Positions 20,575 to 29,908 of a DNA stretch of 64,000 bases are shown here, in pieces. The translations under genes were made by a program, and so were the position numbers. The stretch is taken from NCBI RefSeq assembly GCF_016342275.1, contig NZ_JAEIOT010000007.1, forward strand, positions 434,001 through 498,000, written 5' to 3'. This DNA is from Corynebacterium marambiense. Lineage in GTDB: Bacteria > Actinomycetota > Actinomycetes > Mycobacteriales > Mycobacteriaceae. Under the pieces are notes generated by a model. It was given only the letters and a program-made list of their open reading frames with translations. It was not told where the DNA came from and did not search any database. Every line of letters starts with the position of its first letter. Within the stretch, counting starts at the first letter, position 1.

Positions 20575-21306
20575 TCAGGACTGGACGAGGGTTCCGATAC
20601 GTTCGCCGGTGACGGCGCGTGCGATATTCCCCTCAGTGAGCAGATTGAACACCAGGATGGGCATGTTGTTGTCCATGCACAGCGAAAACGCCGTAGCATC
20701 GGCGACCTTCAGACCCTTTTCGATGCAGTCCCTCGGGGTGATCCGGTCGAAGAGCTCGGCATCCGGGTTCGTCCGGGGATCGGAGTCGTAGACCCCGTCG
20801 ACACCCTTCGCCATGAGGAGGACCTCACAGTCAATCTCCAGGGCCCGCTGAGCGGCTGTCGTGTCGGTGGAGAAATAAGGCATGCCCATACCTGCACCGA
20901 AGATGACGACGCGCCCTTTCTCCAGGTGGCGCTTCGCGCGCAGCGGAAGATAAGGCTCGGCGACCTGCGCCATGTTGATCGCCGTCTGGACTCGACAGTC
21001 GATTCCGAGCTGGACCAGGAAGTCCTGCAGGGCGAGGCAGTTCATCACGGTGCCGAGCATGCCCATGTAGTCGGAGCGGGCACGGTCCATGCCCCGCTGC
21101 TGGAGCTGCGCGCCGCGGAAGAAGTTTCCCCCGCCGATCACGACCGCGACCTCGGTGCCATTCTGCACGACCCCCGCGAGCTGCCGTGCAACGTTCTCCA
21201 CGACGTCCGGATCGATGCCGACATTACCCCCGCCGAACATCTCCCCTCCGAGCTTCAACATCACCCGTTTGAATCCCTGACGTCTGGCGCCCGCTTCGTC
21301 GGCCAT
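20575..21306 (-). CDS. pyrH: UMP kinase
   Basis: PyrH phosphorylates UMP to UDP. The 243-residue protein shows the amino-acid-kinase fold blocks: [13 protein letters not shown] near the start, [11 protein letters not shown], and the later [14 protein letters not shown]. It would normally follow tsf directly. Here a plus-strand gene for a secreted lectin/CHAP protein separates the two, so pyrH and frr need their own promoter. Confidence 0.96.
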   Translation of the reverse strand: MADEAGARRQGFKRVMLKLGGEMFGGGNVGIDPDVVENVARQLAGVVQNGTEVAVVIGGGNFFRGAQLQQRGMDRARSDYMGMLGTVMNCLALQDFLVQLGIDCRVQTAINMAQVAEPYLPLRAKRHLEKGRVVIFGAGMGMPYFSTDTTAAQRALEIDCEVLLMAKGVDGVYDSDPRTNPDAELFDRITPRDCIEKGLKVADATAFSLCMDNNMPILVFNLLTEGNIARAVTGERIGTLVQS

Positions 21307-21582
21307 GCCGCACTGTCCTTCCGTTGTAAATCTCGTGGTTCGGATCGTTGTTGCACGTCTTCAGTGACTTGCTCTACCGACAGACCAGCTTACCCGAGGA
21401 CCGCCGCACCATTCGACGCCCAGACACCTCAACTGCGGATCCACGGCAGCAGACTCGTCCACCAGTCTTGAGTTGCTTCCTGAAACGTGTGACCCTGCTC
21501 AGGGGAAATTGCCGCAATTCTCTTGATTCTCCACCTCCTGGACCTAGGTTTAAATTACCCAATCCCAATTTAGGAGCGTCAT

Positions 21583-22827
21583 ATGAAAGCCCCCTTCACA
21601 AGGAAATCAGTCACCGCGGCTGTACTCGTCGCGAGCATGACCCTCACCGGAGTCACTCCTGCAACCGCGGACCCGCTGTTTCCTCCCGCCGAGATCGCCA
21701 TCGCTGATGTCACCGACCCGGTAGCCGATACGCCGGAGCCCGAGCTGACGGAACCGGTCGATCAGAGTGACACCGATGTCGTTGAACCCCAGGAAAATGA
21801 CGTCATCGCCGACTTCGTCGCAGGTCTCCCCCAGCTTCCCGCACTGCCCCCGTTGCCTCCGCAGCTGGTTCAGGTGCTCGGAGTCATCGGAGGCGGGCTG
21901 ATCATCGGCTTGCTCGCCATGATCTTCGGCGGCGGCGGAAGCTCAGGGAATATAGCCAACAGTTCACCGGGTGGACTGTCCCCCGAACCCACATCGAAGC
22001 CCACGCCCAAGCCTACCCCCCAAACCACCACAAAGCCCAAGCCAGAACCCAAACCGACACCCAAGCCCCAACCCAAACGCACATCTAAAATCGTCGCGAA
22101 TGCCCGACTCACAGCAGGGCAGCAGCTGACGTCAGAGAACGGTGAGTATTTTGCTGCGGTTCAGGATGACGGAAACTTCGTGATCCGGCGTACCAAGGAC
22201 CGATCTCCTATCTGGGCAACCGGAACTGAAAAGGTTGCTGGAAGGGATGCGTACCTGCGTATTCAGAAGGACGGCAACCTCGTGCTCTATTCCGGGGGCC
22301 AAGCTCGGTGGGCATCGGACACCGCAGGTACCACCGCCCGTATCCTTGAACTCGGTAACGATGGGGTTCTTCGGGTCAAAGGGGAGAACGGCCACGTCTT
22401 CTGGATGCGTCCGAAGCGCAAAGACAGCAGCTCCACCAAAGCAGACAAAGTGATGGACCGCTTGATCTCTCAGACACGGGGCAAACAGGTCTACAACCAC
22501 GGTGCGAACCAGTGTGTGGCCCTCTTCAACCACTACAACGAGAACATTCTCGGACACGGTTTCATCTCGGTGATTCTCGCACGGCAGCTGTACTCCGCAG
22601 CACCGGATTCCCACTGGGAGAAGCTCCCGGCCAGCGCCAAACCACGCCGCGGTGATGTCGCTATCTGGGGCAAGGGCTGGCCGTGGGACACGGAGGCAGG
22701 TCACGTGGCGATGGTTGTTTCCGACGACGGCTCGCACGTCAAGGTGTGGACCCAGAATCCCGGAGCGGCGCATGAAGCACGATTCACGAAGTCTTATCTC
22801 ATCGGCTATCTGAGGCCAAAGCTCTGA
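21583..22827 (+). CDS. Secreted, membrane-anchored B-lectin/CHAP-domain protein
   Basis: A 414-residue modular protein. A signal peptide (cleavage near A-T-A-D, residue 29) precedes an acidic Pro-rich stretch. One hydrophobic helix (about 96-115) ends in a glycine run. A K-P-T-P-rich spacer (about 136-168) leads to a bulb-type mannose-binding lectin domain (about 170-275) with repeats D-D-G-N-F-V, K-D-G-N-L-V-L and N-D-G-V-L-R-V. A C-terminal CHAP/NlpC-type amidase-like domain (about 290-414) has candidate catalytic Cys311 (N-Q-C-V-A) and His374 (A-G-H-V-A). A TAGGAG site precedes the ATG. The CHAP domain suggests peptidoglycan hydrolysis and the lectin glycan targeting; a role as autolysin or antibacterial effector is inference. 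It splits the conserved tsf-pyrH pair on the opposite strand. Confidence 0.83.
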   Translation: MKAPFTRKSVTAAVLVASMTLTGVTPATADPLFPPAEIAIADVTDPVADTPEPELTEPVDQSDTDVVEPQENDVIADFVAGLPQLPALPPLPPQLVQVLGVIGGGLIIGLLAMIFGGGGSSGNIANSSPGGLSPEPTSKPTPKPTPQTTTKPKPEPKPTPKPQPKRTSKIVANARLTAGQQLTSENGEYFAAVQDDGNFVIRRTKDRSPIWATGTEKVAGRDAYLRIQKDGNLVLYSGGQARWASDTAGTTARILELGNDGVLRVKGENGHVFWMRPKRKDSSSTKADKVMDRLISQTRGKQVYNHGANQCVALFNHYNENILGHGFISVILARQLYSAAPDSHWEKLPASAKPRRGDVAIWGKGWPWDTEAGHVAMVVSDDGSHVKVWTQNPGAAHEARFTKSYLIGYLRPKL

Positions 22828-22850
22828 TCACGGTTCTCGCGTAGCGACGA

Positions 22851-22945
22851 TGGCGGACCGACACCTGAATCGGTCCGCCACGGGCACAACAAAAACACCG
22901 TGGGGCGTCCCTACCGTCATTGGTAGGGGCCCAACGGTGTTTTAT
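22851..22945. terminator. Two stacked hairpins between the CHAP gene and tsf
   Basis: The first inverted repeat (TGGCGGACCG...CGGTCCGCCA, 22851-22880) lies after the CHAP gene stop. The second (22891-22945) begins AAAACACCG and ends CGGTGTTTT, with an inner stem CCTACC/GGTAGG. It has T-rich flanks on both strands and so can end transcription of both convergent genes. Confidence 0.85.
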
Positions 22946-22964
22946 CTGTACCGAAAAGCTCGGA

Positions 22965-23792
22965 TCAGTGCTGGCCGACCTCGTAGCGGACGAAACCGGT
23001 CAGCGTGACGCCGGCCTCCTCCATGATGGCCTTGACGGTCTTCTTGTTGTCCGTCACGGAGGCCTGCTCGTTGAGACAGACATCCTTGAAGAAGCCGTTG
23101 AGACGACCCTCGACGATCTTGGGCAGCGCCTTCTCGGGCTTGCCCTCCTCTCGGGAGATGGTCTCGGCGATGTTGCGCTCCTTCTCGACGATGTCGGCGG
23201 GCACATCCTCACGGTTGAGGTAGGTGGCCTTCATCGCGGCGACCTGCATCGCGGCGGCGTGGGCGGCGGCACCGGCTGCCTCGCCCTCGCCGGTGTAGGC
23301 GACGAGCACGCCGACTGCGGGGGGCAGATCAGCGGCACGGTGGTGCAGGTAGATGGCGACGTTGTCGCCCTCGATGGTGACGGCACGGCGCAGCTCAAGC
23401 TTCTCACCGATCTTGGCGGACAGCTGCTGGATGGCCTCCTCGGCGGTACCACCATCGACCGGAGCATTCTTGAGCTCTTCCGGAGTGTTCGCCTTCACGG
23501 AGGCGGCAGCCTCGGCGATCTTGGCGGCGAAATCCTTGAACTCGTCGTTCTTCGCGACGAAGTCGGTCTCGGAGTTGACCTCGACCATGGTGTTGCCGGA
23601 GACTGCGATGAGGCCCTCGGCGGCGGTGCGCTCGGCGCGCTTGCCGACGTCCTTGGCGCCCTTGATGCGCAGGAACTCGATGGCCTTGTCGAAGTCGCCG
23701 TCGTGTTCCGCGAGGGCCTTCTTGCAGGCCATCATGCCGGCGCCCGTGATGTCACGGAGCTTCTTAACGTCTGCAGCGGTGTAGTTCGCCAT
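22965..23792 (-). CDS. tsf: Elongation factor Ts
   Basis: EF-Ts recharges EF-Tu with GTP. The 275-residue protein starts with a UBA-like domain ([12 protein letters not shown]) and has the exchange motif [12 protein letters not shown] at about residues 75-86, followed by the dimerisation core. It is downstream of rpsB on the same strand with a 340-base gap and is followed by a strong shared terminator. Confidence 0.97.
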   Translation of the reverse strand: MANYTAADVKKLRDITGAGMMACKKALAEHDGDFDKAIEFLRIKGAKDVGKRAERTAAEGLIAVSGNTMVEVNSETDFVAKNDEFKDFAAKIAEAAASVKANTPEELKNAPVDGGTAEEAIQQLSAKIGEKLELRRAVTIEGDNVAIYLHHRAADLPPAVGVLVAYTGEGEAAGAAAHAAAMQVAAMKATYLNREDVPADIVEKERNIAETISREEGKPEKALPKIVEGRLNGFFKDVCLNEQASVTDNKKTVKAIMEEAGVTLTGFVRYEVGQH

Positions 23793-24132
23793 TATGGGGC
23801 GATCCTCCTTGATTGGTTGTGAAAGTAGAAATCTGTGCGGTGACGTTCGTCGTGGACGAGCTTAGCCAAACGCAGGCACGCCATGTGCCGGGCGTGGGGC
23901 ATCCGCGACGCGTGGAATCCTCTCGGCTTTCCAGTGTGCCTGACCACGGGCCGATTCGCAGCGTAGGTGTGCGAACGGAGGTACCGCGTACGACACGAAA
24001 CCCCCCGCGCCTGTGTCCTCCCCGGCCCCCACCCACGGTCGGTGGGTGGTCGCTGTGCGGTCGCGGAGTATTCTCCGCCACCGAACAGTGGCTGGGTCGC
24101 GGCGAGGGGGTGTGATCAGGCGGAGGTGGTGA
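23793..24132. other. rpsB-tsf intergenic region
   Basis: No gene is supported in these 340 bases. Near 24029-24050 an inverted repeat (CCACCCAC with GTGGGTGG around a short loop) could form a hairpin in the minus-strand transcript between rpsB and tsf. It lacks a convincing T run, so attenuation or processing is only a possibility. Confidence 0.5.
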
Positions 24133-25044
24133 CTACTCCGCGGCGGCGGTATCCTCGGCGGACTGCTCAGTTGCGGCAGCCTCTTCCTTCGGAGCAGATT
24201 CCGCGACAACCTCGGTGGCTTCTTCCTTAGAAGCGGATTCCGCGACGGCCTCGGTAGCCTCGACCTTCGCGGCGACCTCGACCTTGGCGGTCTCATCGCC
24301 AGCCTCGATCTTGGTCTCGCCGGCATTCTCCTTGGCGGCGGCCAGCTCACGGTCGGAGCGAGCCTTCTTGCCCGCCTCGACAGCGGAGGAGATGATGCGG
24401 CTCAGGACGGAGATGGAGCGGATCGCATCATCGTTGCCGGGGATCGGGAAGTTGACGACATCGGGGTCGCAGTTCGTGTCCAGCACGGCGACGACCGGGA
24501 TGTTCAGCTTGTGGGCCTCGCTGACGGCGATGTGCTCCTTGTTGGTGTCAACGATCCACAGTGCGGAGGGCACTCGGGTCATGTCGGAGATACCACCCAG
24601 GACGCGCTCGAGCTTGGTGCGCTCGCGGGTCAGCATGAGGATTTCCTTCTTGGTGCGGCCCTCGTAGCCATCCTCGGCCGCATCCATGGCCTGCAGTTCC
24701 TTCATGCGGTGCAGACGCTTGGACACGGTCTGGAAGTTGGTAAGCATGCCACCCAACCAACGATGGTTGACGTACGGCATACCGACGCGATCAGCCTCGG
24801 TGGCGACAGCTTCCTGAGCCTGCTTCTTCGTACCGACGAAGAGGATGGTGCCGCCGTGGGCGACGGTCTCCTTGACGAACTCGTAGGCCTGGTCGATGTA
24901 GGTCAGCGTCTGCTGCAGATCGATGATGTAGATGCCGTTACGGTCCGTGAAAATGAAACGCTTCATTTTCGGGTTCCAACGGCGGGTCTGGTGCCCGAAG
25001 TGGACACCGGCGTCGAGAAGCTCGCGCATGGTCACAACTGCCAT
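24133..25044 (-). CDS. rpsB: 30S ribosomal protein S2
   Basis: A 303-residue S2 protein. The start at 25044 ([19 protein letters not shown]) has a GGGAG ribosome site and matches S2 N-termini; upstream in-frame codons are not conserved-looking. Family blocks include [15 protein letters not shown] and [12 protein letters not shown]. The last 60 residues or so are a repetitive Glu/Ala/Val/Lys tail ([14 protein letters not shown] repeats), a common low-complexity extension in this group. It starts the rpsB-tsf unit and is divergent from the M23 peptidase gene. Confidence 0.97.
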   Translation of the reverse strand: MAVVTMRELLDAGVHFGHQTRRWNPKMKRFIFTDRNGIYIIDLQQTLTYIDQAYEFVKETVAHGGTILFVGTKKQAQEAVATEADRVGMPYVNHRWLGGMLTNFQTVSKRLHRMKELQAMDAAEDGYEGRTKKEILMLTRERTKLERVLGGISDMTRVPSALWIVDTNKEHIAVSEAHKLNIPVVAVLDTNCDPDVVNFPIPGNDDAIRSISVLSRIISSAVEAGKKARSDRELAAAKENAGETKIEAGDETAKVEVAAKVEATEAVAESASKEEATEVVAESAPKEEAAATEQSAEDTAAAE

Positions 25045-25471
25045 GGTGATGCTCCCTTTCTGTGCTCGGAGTTTCGGTTTTTGATTGTGCGGGTTTTTAT
25101 CCCACACCCTGGCGACCGACACCCGGCCTCTCACCCGCACACCGTACCCCGTGTGAACAGGGGCGTTGAGCGGGACCTTGAGTGGCCCATATCAGGTTTC
25201 CGGCAGCTGGCCCGACCGGTCGCGGACCCCGGAAAACGGGATCGGATCGATCAGGTGCGTCCGGCACGCGGCCGCGCGTAGTCAGCACACCCGGGAACGG
25301 GCACACTGCTAACCGATGATTATAGCCCTGAACTGCCGATTGAACCAAAAGAGCGATCCAGCACACTCCGGATTCCGGAACCTGGGCACCAAGGGCAACA
25401 GACGCCCCATCATCCACAGGTTGTCCACCGCTCGCGCATCCCGTCACGGACTCTCGACCAGGATCAGGGCC
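25045..25471. other. Divergent promoter region of rpsB and the M23 gene
   Basis: 427 bases between divergent genes with no supported coding frame. It must contain the promoter for rpsB-tsf on the minus strand and that for the M23 gene on the plus strand. I see no convincing -35/-10 pair or structured leader by eye. Confidence 0.5.
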
Positions 25472-26005
25472 ATGAGCAACTGGAGCAGGAACACCCGGTG
25501 GCCGCGTCGCATCGCGGCAGTCGCCTCCCTGACCCTTCTGTTTGCGCTTCCGACGACCGTCCACCCCGACGCCGTACCCACTGTAGGTGCTTGGGTCTCC
25601 CCCACAACCGGCCGGGGAGACCCCGGGGTGGTCCTGCGTCCGTTCGATCCGCCCGCGCACGACTGGCTCCCGGGGCACCGGGGTGTCGATCTGGCGCTCC
25701 CCCGCGGCGGGCCGGTCCGGGCGGCGGGCGACGGCACGGTGTTCTTCTCCGGTGCGGTGGCCGGAACAGCAACAGTGTCCATCGATCATCCGGACGGAAC
25801 CCGAACCACCTACCAACCGGTAATCGCCACGGTCACCGCCGGTGACACCGTCACGGAGGGGCAGGTCATAGGAACGCTGGGAACTGATCCGCGCGGTTGG
25901 CCCGGCCTGAGCTGGGGCGCCCGCCGGGACGGGGCGTACGTCAATCCGCTCGGTCTCCTGCCGCGGCCGTTGATCAGGCTCAAGCCCGTGGATGGGCCTG
26001 CCTGA
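25472..26005 (+). CDS. M23-family (LytM-like) secreted protein lacking a zinc ligand
   Basis: A 177-residue protein with an N-terminal signal or anchor helix and a LytM/M23 domain starting at F-D-P-P-A-H-D-W-L-P-G-H-R-G-V-D-L-A. The first zinc-site motif (H-x3-D, in G-H-R-G-V-D) is intact. The second site, usually LHWG or HxH, reads G-L-S-W-G-A-R-R, so a serine replaces the histidine that normally binds zinc. This points to a non-catalytic regulatory LytM protein or a decayed hydrolase. The start at 25472 puts the signal at the N-terminus. The 3' end overlaps xerC by 26 bases in convergent orientation. Confidence 0.8.
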   Translation: MSNWSRNTRWPRRIAAVASLTLLFALPTTVHPDAVPTVGAWVSPTTGRGDPGVVLRPFDPPAHDWLPGHRGVDLALPRGGPVRAAGDGTVFFSGAVAGTATVSIDHPDGTRTTYQPVIATVTAGDTVTEGQVIGTLGTDPRGWPGLSWGARRDGAYVNPLGLLPRPLIRLKPVDGPA

Positions 26006-26879
26006 ACGCCTCCCCCAGGCGCGCGGTGGAGACGTGGGTGTAGATCTGCGTTGTCTGCAGCGAGGAATGTCCCAGCAGTTCCTGGACCTCCCGGATGTCC
26101 GCCCCGCCGTCGAGCAGATGCGTGGCGGTGCTGTGCCGAATCCCGTGGGGGGTCAGCCCCTCCGCGCCGGCCGCAGCGGCTGCGGCGTGCACGATGCGGC
26201 GGACCTGCCGGGGATTGATCCGCCCACCCCGGACGCCAACGAACAGGGCCTTCTCCGCGCACGTAGCGAGATGCCCGCGCCCTTGGTCCAGCCAGGCGGA
26301 GACCGCTTTCACGGCAGTTGAGCCGAACGGGAGGATTCGCTGCTTATTGCCCTTACCTGTGACCCGGGCTGTTCGTGCGGCGAGATCGACATCGGCGACG
26401 TTAAGTCCGCAGAGCTCGGATATGCGAACCCCGGTGGCGTAGAGGAACTCGAGCATCGCCGCATCCCGGAGCTGCTCCGGTTCACTCGCGGCGTCCGCGG
26501 CTTCCACGACACCGACGGCCTCGTCGACGTTCAGGACCCGCGGCAGATGTCGTGCCGTCTTGGGCGTCGCCAGCCTGGCGGCGACATCGGTGTCGAGATA
26601 CCCCTGGCGGGCGGCCCAGGAACTGAATGAGCGGGCGGCGGCGGTGCGCCGGGCCATGGTTGCGCGGGCGAGACCGGAACGATGTGCGTCGGCGAGCCAC
26701 GTCCGCAACGCGGCCTGGGTGAAGTCGCCCCACCCGGACATCGAACCGAGCAGTGGCGAGAGGTCGCTCCGGTAGGCGCGCACCGTGGCGTCCGAACGGT
26801 TCTCCACGAGCGAGAGGTGCTCACAGAAGTCCTCGAGAGCCTCCGGGAGCGGACCTGTTGGTGTCGTTGGACCCTTCAC
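25980..26879 (-). CDS. xerC: Tyrosine recombinase XerC
   Basis: Site-specific recombinase that resolves chromosome dimers at dif with XerD. The start is the GTG at 26879, preceded five bases upstream by AAGGGGAG. The ATG 54 bases earlier has no ribosome site. The 299-residue protein has a SAM-like N-terminal core-binding domain and a full catalytic set: Arg152 (T-G-V-R-I-S-E), Lys176, His245 and Arg248 (H-G-I-R-H-S), His271 (L-G-H-S-S) and Tyr280 (Q-I-Y-T-H). Its place next to dprA and comM, upstream of rpsB, is the usual actinobacterial arrangement, which favours the housekeeping XerC over an integrase. Confidence 0.93.
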   Translation of the reverse strand: MKGPTTPTGPLPEALEDFCEHLSLVENRSDATVRAYRSDLSPLLGSMSGWGDFTQAALRTWLADAHRSGLARATMARRTAAARSFSSWAARQGYLDTDVAARLATPKTARHLPRVLNVDEAVGVVEAADAASEPEQLRDAAMLEFLYATGVRISELCGLNVADVDLAARTARVTGKGNKQRILPFGSTAVKAVSAWLDQGRGHLATCAEKALFVGVRGGRINPRQVRRIVHAAAAAAGAEGLTPHGIRHSTATHLLDGGADIREVQELLGHSSLQTTQIYTHVSTARLGEAFRQAHPRA

Positions 26880-27189
26880 GGCTCTCCCCTTCCGTAAGTG
26901 GCTGGTCGGTGAGTGGTGCCGGACCCAGGACATGCAGAAGGCGGCACGATCATCGCTGACCGTGCCGCCTTCGCATCTGACTCACCCATATGCATAACCC
27001 TAGCGCCTTCATCAGCCTCATCCAGGACTTGGAGGTGCGGACACCGCCCGGTGCGTGAGAAGCTTCAGAGGCAGTTGCTACAAGGAACCAGCCCGAACCT
27101 TGAAGCAGTAACTTAGGCTTGCCTCTGTAACTTTAGGGTTGGCTTTGTCATCATGCAACCCTCTGACTGAAATTTCTTCCGCCGATCAA
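26880..27189. other. dprA-xerC intergenic region with hairpin
   Basis: 310 bases without a supported gene. A stable inverted repeat at 26937-26972 (GAAGGCGGCACG with CGTGCCGCCTTC) lies upstream of xerC and downstream of dprA on the minus strand; it may terminate dprA transcription, although there is no T run. The segment near 27100-27180 is AT-richer than its surroundings. Confidence 0.55.
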
Positions 27190-28386
27190 CTAACCGGACC
27201 GCCGCCACGAAACACCATCCCGCTGCACCAAACCCTTCTGCTGCAGGTCAACCAGTATGTGAACCGCCAGAGGGACTGTGATGCCCGCCTCCGCGGCCAC
27301 AACTTCTGTGACACGGCTCTCACTGGAGGTGGCGTCGAAAACCTTCAGTTCCGTGTGACTCAACGCCTGAATCCTGTCGGGTGGGAAAGCACACTCGTAC
27401 TGGGCTTGCGCATCCACGGTCCCGAGCGGCTCGATCAGTTCCCGGACCTGTTCAGCCGATGTGACCAGTTGCGCGTCCCCGTTCCGGATCCGCTCGTGAC
27501 AACCGAGCGATCCGTGCCCCGTCACCGGACCGGGTACGGCCATCGCCACCGAGCCGAGTCGCGCCGCCCAGGTGAGGGTGTTGAGTGCGCCGGAACGCCA
27601 CGCCGCTTCCACCACAACGGTTCCGCCGCTGAGCGCCGCGACGAGCCGGTTTCTGGTGAGGAACCGGTGCCGTGCCGGATGGACACCGGGTGGATACTCC
27701 GAGATGATGGCACCCCGTGTGCCGTCACCGGCGATGTGGTCGAACAGGGCGGCGTTGCGGGCCGGGTAGGTCCGTCCCGGGCCGCACGCCGCAACGGCGA
27801 TGGTTGGGGTTCCGTTCGCCAGTGCGGTCTCGTGTGCCACGGTGTCCACCCCGAGCGCCCCTCCGGACACGATCGTCCACCGGGACGCCGCAAGCCCTTC
27901 CACGAGCATGCGGGTGACCTCCCAGCCGTATCGGGTGATGGCACGGGTGCCGACGACGGCGACCGCCCGCTGCGTCAGCTCCGCCGGTGATCCGCCCCTG
28001 GCCCACAGCGCGTGCGGTGCCACGGCATCCCGACCACCGGATCGCCCGACGTAGTCGCTCGCGGCGCCTACGAAACCGAAGGCCCTGTCCAGGGGGTCAG
28101 ACGGCCATTCTGCATCGTCCGGGGTGATGAGCCTGGCGCCGTTTCTGTCGGCCGTGAGGAGATCCTCCGCGGCACTGTCCGTCCGGTACCGGGCAGCCGT
28201 CTGCCCGAGCAGTTGCCCGATCCACGGCTCCCGCCGCCTGACCCCGTACGCGATGGCCTCGACGTCCCGGTCCTCGGCGAGCAGCTGCTGGAGCGGCGCC
28301 GACGGACCCTCGATCACCCGCGAGAGGTAGGCCCACGCGTGTCGCCGGGCCGACCATCGGTCGTTGATCGTGATTCTCTCAGGCAT
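27190..28386 (-). CDS. dprA: DNA processing protein DprA
   Basis: DprA binds incoming single-stranded DNA and loads RecA during natural transformation. The 398-residue protein (start 28386) has the Rossmann-like core with V-V-G-T-R-A-I-T-R-Y-G and S-G-G-A-L-G-V-D-T-V-A-H. A C-terminal winged-helix (DML1-like) domain follows, ending V-H-I-L-V-D-L-Q-Q-K-G-L-V. The start overlaps the comM stop by eight bases, so the two are coupled. The yraN-comM-dprA row is conserved in many bacteria. Whether this strain is transformable cannot be judged. Confidence 0.92.
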   Translation of the reverse strand: MPERITINDRWSARRHAWAYLSRVIEGPSAPLQQLLAEDRDVEAIAYGVRRREPWIGQLLGQTAARYRTDSAAEDLLTADRNGARLITPDDAEWPSDPLDRAFGFVGAASDYVGRSGGRDAVAPHALWARGGSPAELTQRAVAVVGTRAITRYGWEVTRMLVEGLAASRWTIVSGGALGVDTVAHETALANGTPTIAVAACGPGRTYPARNAALFDHIAGDGTRGAIISEYPPGVHPARHRFLTRNRLVAALSGGTVVVEAAWRSGALNTLTWAARLGSVAMAVPGPVTGHGSLGCHERIRNGDAQLVTSAEQVRELIEPLGTVDAQAQYECAFPPDRIQALSHTELKVFDATSSESRVTEVVAAEAGITVPLAVHILVDLQQKGLVQRDGVSWRRSG

Positions 28387-29908
28387 CGGTGTCGCCACCG
28401 TCCAGTACGCCGGAATGACCCAGGGCACGGGCGACGTGATCCAGATCAGGGATGTCCTTGCCCTCCAGATCCGCGAGTGTCCAGGCGACCCGGAGGGTCC
28501 GGTCGACGCGCCGCTGGCTGATCCGGCCCCGCGCCGTGTGCGCGGCGAGCAGCTCCATGGCCACATCGTCGGCGGGATGCTCCCGGCGCAGCACCGTTCC
28601 CCTGACATCGGCGGTGAGTATCATATCCAGCCCGGCACGCCGCCACCGGTCCGCCGCCCGCTCCCGGGCAGCGGCCACCCGTCCGGCGATCACTTCCGAA
28701 GATTCCCCGTCCCCCGGTGTAATGACGGTTGACCTGGCCCGGGTCCTGACGTGGAGGTCGATCCTGTCCCGCAGCGGACCGGAGAGATTGTTGAGGTACC
28801 GCGAACGTTCCCCGGAACGGCACCGGCACCGACGGGGATCGTCTGACGCGCAGCGACACGGGTTGGCGGCCATCACCAACTGGAACCGGGCGGGGAATGT
28901 CACGTCCTGCCCGGCCCGGAGGATCCGCACCGCACCGGTGTCGAGCGGCGTCCGGAGACAGTCGAGGATGCGGGCCGGAATCTCACTGACCTCGTCGAGG
29001 AAGAGGACACCGTGATGGGCGAGACTCACCGCCCCCGGCAGCGGGCTCCCTCCACCGCCGAGCAGCGCCGCGCGCGTGACGCTGTGGTGGGGAGCGATGA
29101 ACGGAGCCCTGGACACGACACCGGTGAACGTCCGCCCGGCCACGGAGTGCACGGCGGTCGCCGCCAGGCACTCCCGCTCCGTCAACGGCGGGAGAATCCC
29201 CGGGAGACGTGCCGCGATCATGGACTTCCCGGAGCCGGGCGGACCGATCATCAACATGTGATGGCCACCGGCCGCGGCGATCTCCGCGGCCAGCCGGGCC
29301 TCCGGCTGGCCCACGACATCCGCGAAGTCCGTGTTCGCCTTAGGCTCGACGACGCTGGATCCGACATCGCCTGCTGCGGTCAGGTCACCGGCACCGGTCG
29401 CCCACCGGAGAACCTCATCGAGGGTGTCGGCGATCATGACGGGAAACAACGGAATCAGTGCCGCTTCACCGGCGTTGCCCCGGGGAATGACGGCTCCGGT
29501 CAGTCCCGCCGTGCGGGCCGCGAGTAGACACGGCAGTACGCCCGTCACCGGGCGGATCGCCCCGTTGAGACCGATCTCCCCCAACACCAGCGTCGAAGCC
29601 AACCGGTCACCGTCCGCGGGGACCGATCCGCCGGCGTTCAGGATCGCGAGCGCCATAGCGAGATCGAACCCCGACCCGGATTTCGGCAGTGAAGCCGGTG
29701 AAAGACTGACCACGATCCGGGTGCGCGGCCACGGCAGGCCCAAGTTCTGGCACGCCGTGCGGATCCGGTCCCGCGCTTCACTGACAGCGGTGTCCCCGAG
29801 CCCCAGGACACTGATGCCGGGCAGCCCACGTCCGGTACTCACCTCCACATCGATGACGGCGGCCGTGACACCCCTGACCGCTGCGGTGCGGGTCCTACCG
29901 AGCGCCAC
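28379..29908 (-). CDS. comM: YifB/ComM-family AAA+ ATPase (Mg chelatase-like)
   Basis: A 509-residue protein with an N-terminal Lon-protease-like domain (about 1-170; V-S-L-S-P-A-S-L-P-K-S-G-S-G-F-D). An AAA+ domain follows with Walker A G-P-P-G-S-G-K-S-M at about residue 225 and Walker B V-L-F-L-D-E-V-S-E. A short zinc-like cysteine cluster (N-P-C-R-C...R-R-C-R-C) and a Mg-chelatase C-terminal domain complete it. ComM is a hexameric helicase that promotes branch migration during transformation. It overlaps yraN at its 5' end and dprA at its 3' end. Its first 31 codons are duplicated near 33.4 kb. Confidence 0.93.
   Translation of the reverse strand: MALGRTRTAAVRGVTAAVIDVEVSTGRGLPGISVLGLGDTAVSEARDRIRTACQNLGLPWPRTRIVVSLSPASLPKSGSGFDLAMALAILNAGGSVPADGDRLASTLVLGEIGLNGAIRPVTGVLPCLLAARTAGLTGAVIPRGNAGEAALIPLFPVMIADTLDEVLRWATGAGDLTAAGDVGSSVVEPKANTDFADVVGQPEARLAAEIAAAGGHHMLMIGPPGSGKSMIAARLPGILPPLTERECLAATAVHSVAGRTFTGVVSRAPFIAPHHSVTRAALLGGGGSPLPGAVSLAHHGVLFLDEVSEIPARILDCLRTPLDTGAVRILRAGQDVTFPARFQLVMAANPCRCASDDPRRCRCRSGERSRYLNNLSGPLRDRIDLHVRTRARSTVITPGDGESSEVIAGRVAAARERAADRWRRAGLDMILTADVRGTVLRREHPADDVAMELLAAHTARGRISQRRVDRTLRVAWTLADLEGKDIPDLDHVARALGHSGVLDGGDTDA

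Noticed and set aside
22010..22085. Repeated CCCAAGCC/CCAAACC units as a CRISPR-like or tandem DNA repeat
   Set aside because: They encode the Lys-Pro-Thr spacer of the lectin/CHAP protein and are explained by the protein sequence.
25980..26879. xerC as the integrase of a mobile element
   Set aside because: No attachment-site repeats or excision genes nearby; position next to dprA and rpsB is the usual housekeeping location.
27113..27135. TTAGGCTTGCCT as an iron box between xerC and dprA
   Set aside because: About 11 of 19 matches, second half poor, and no iron-related gene downstream.
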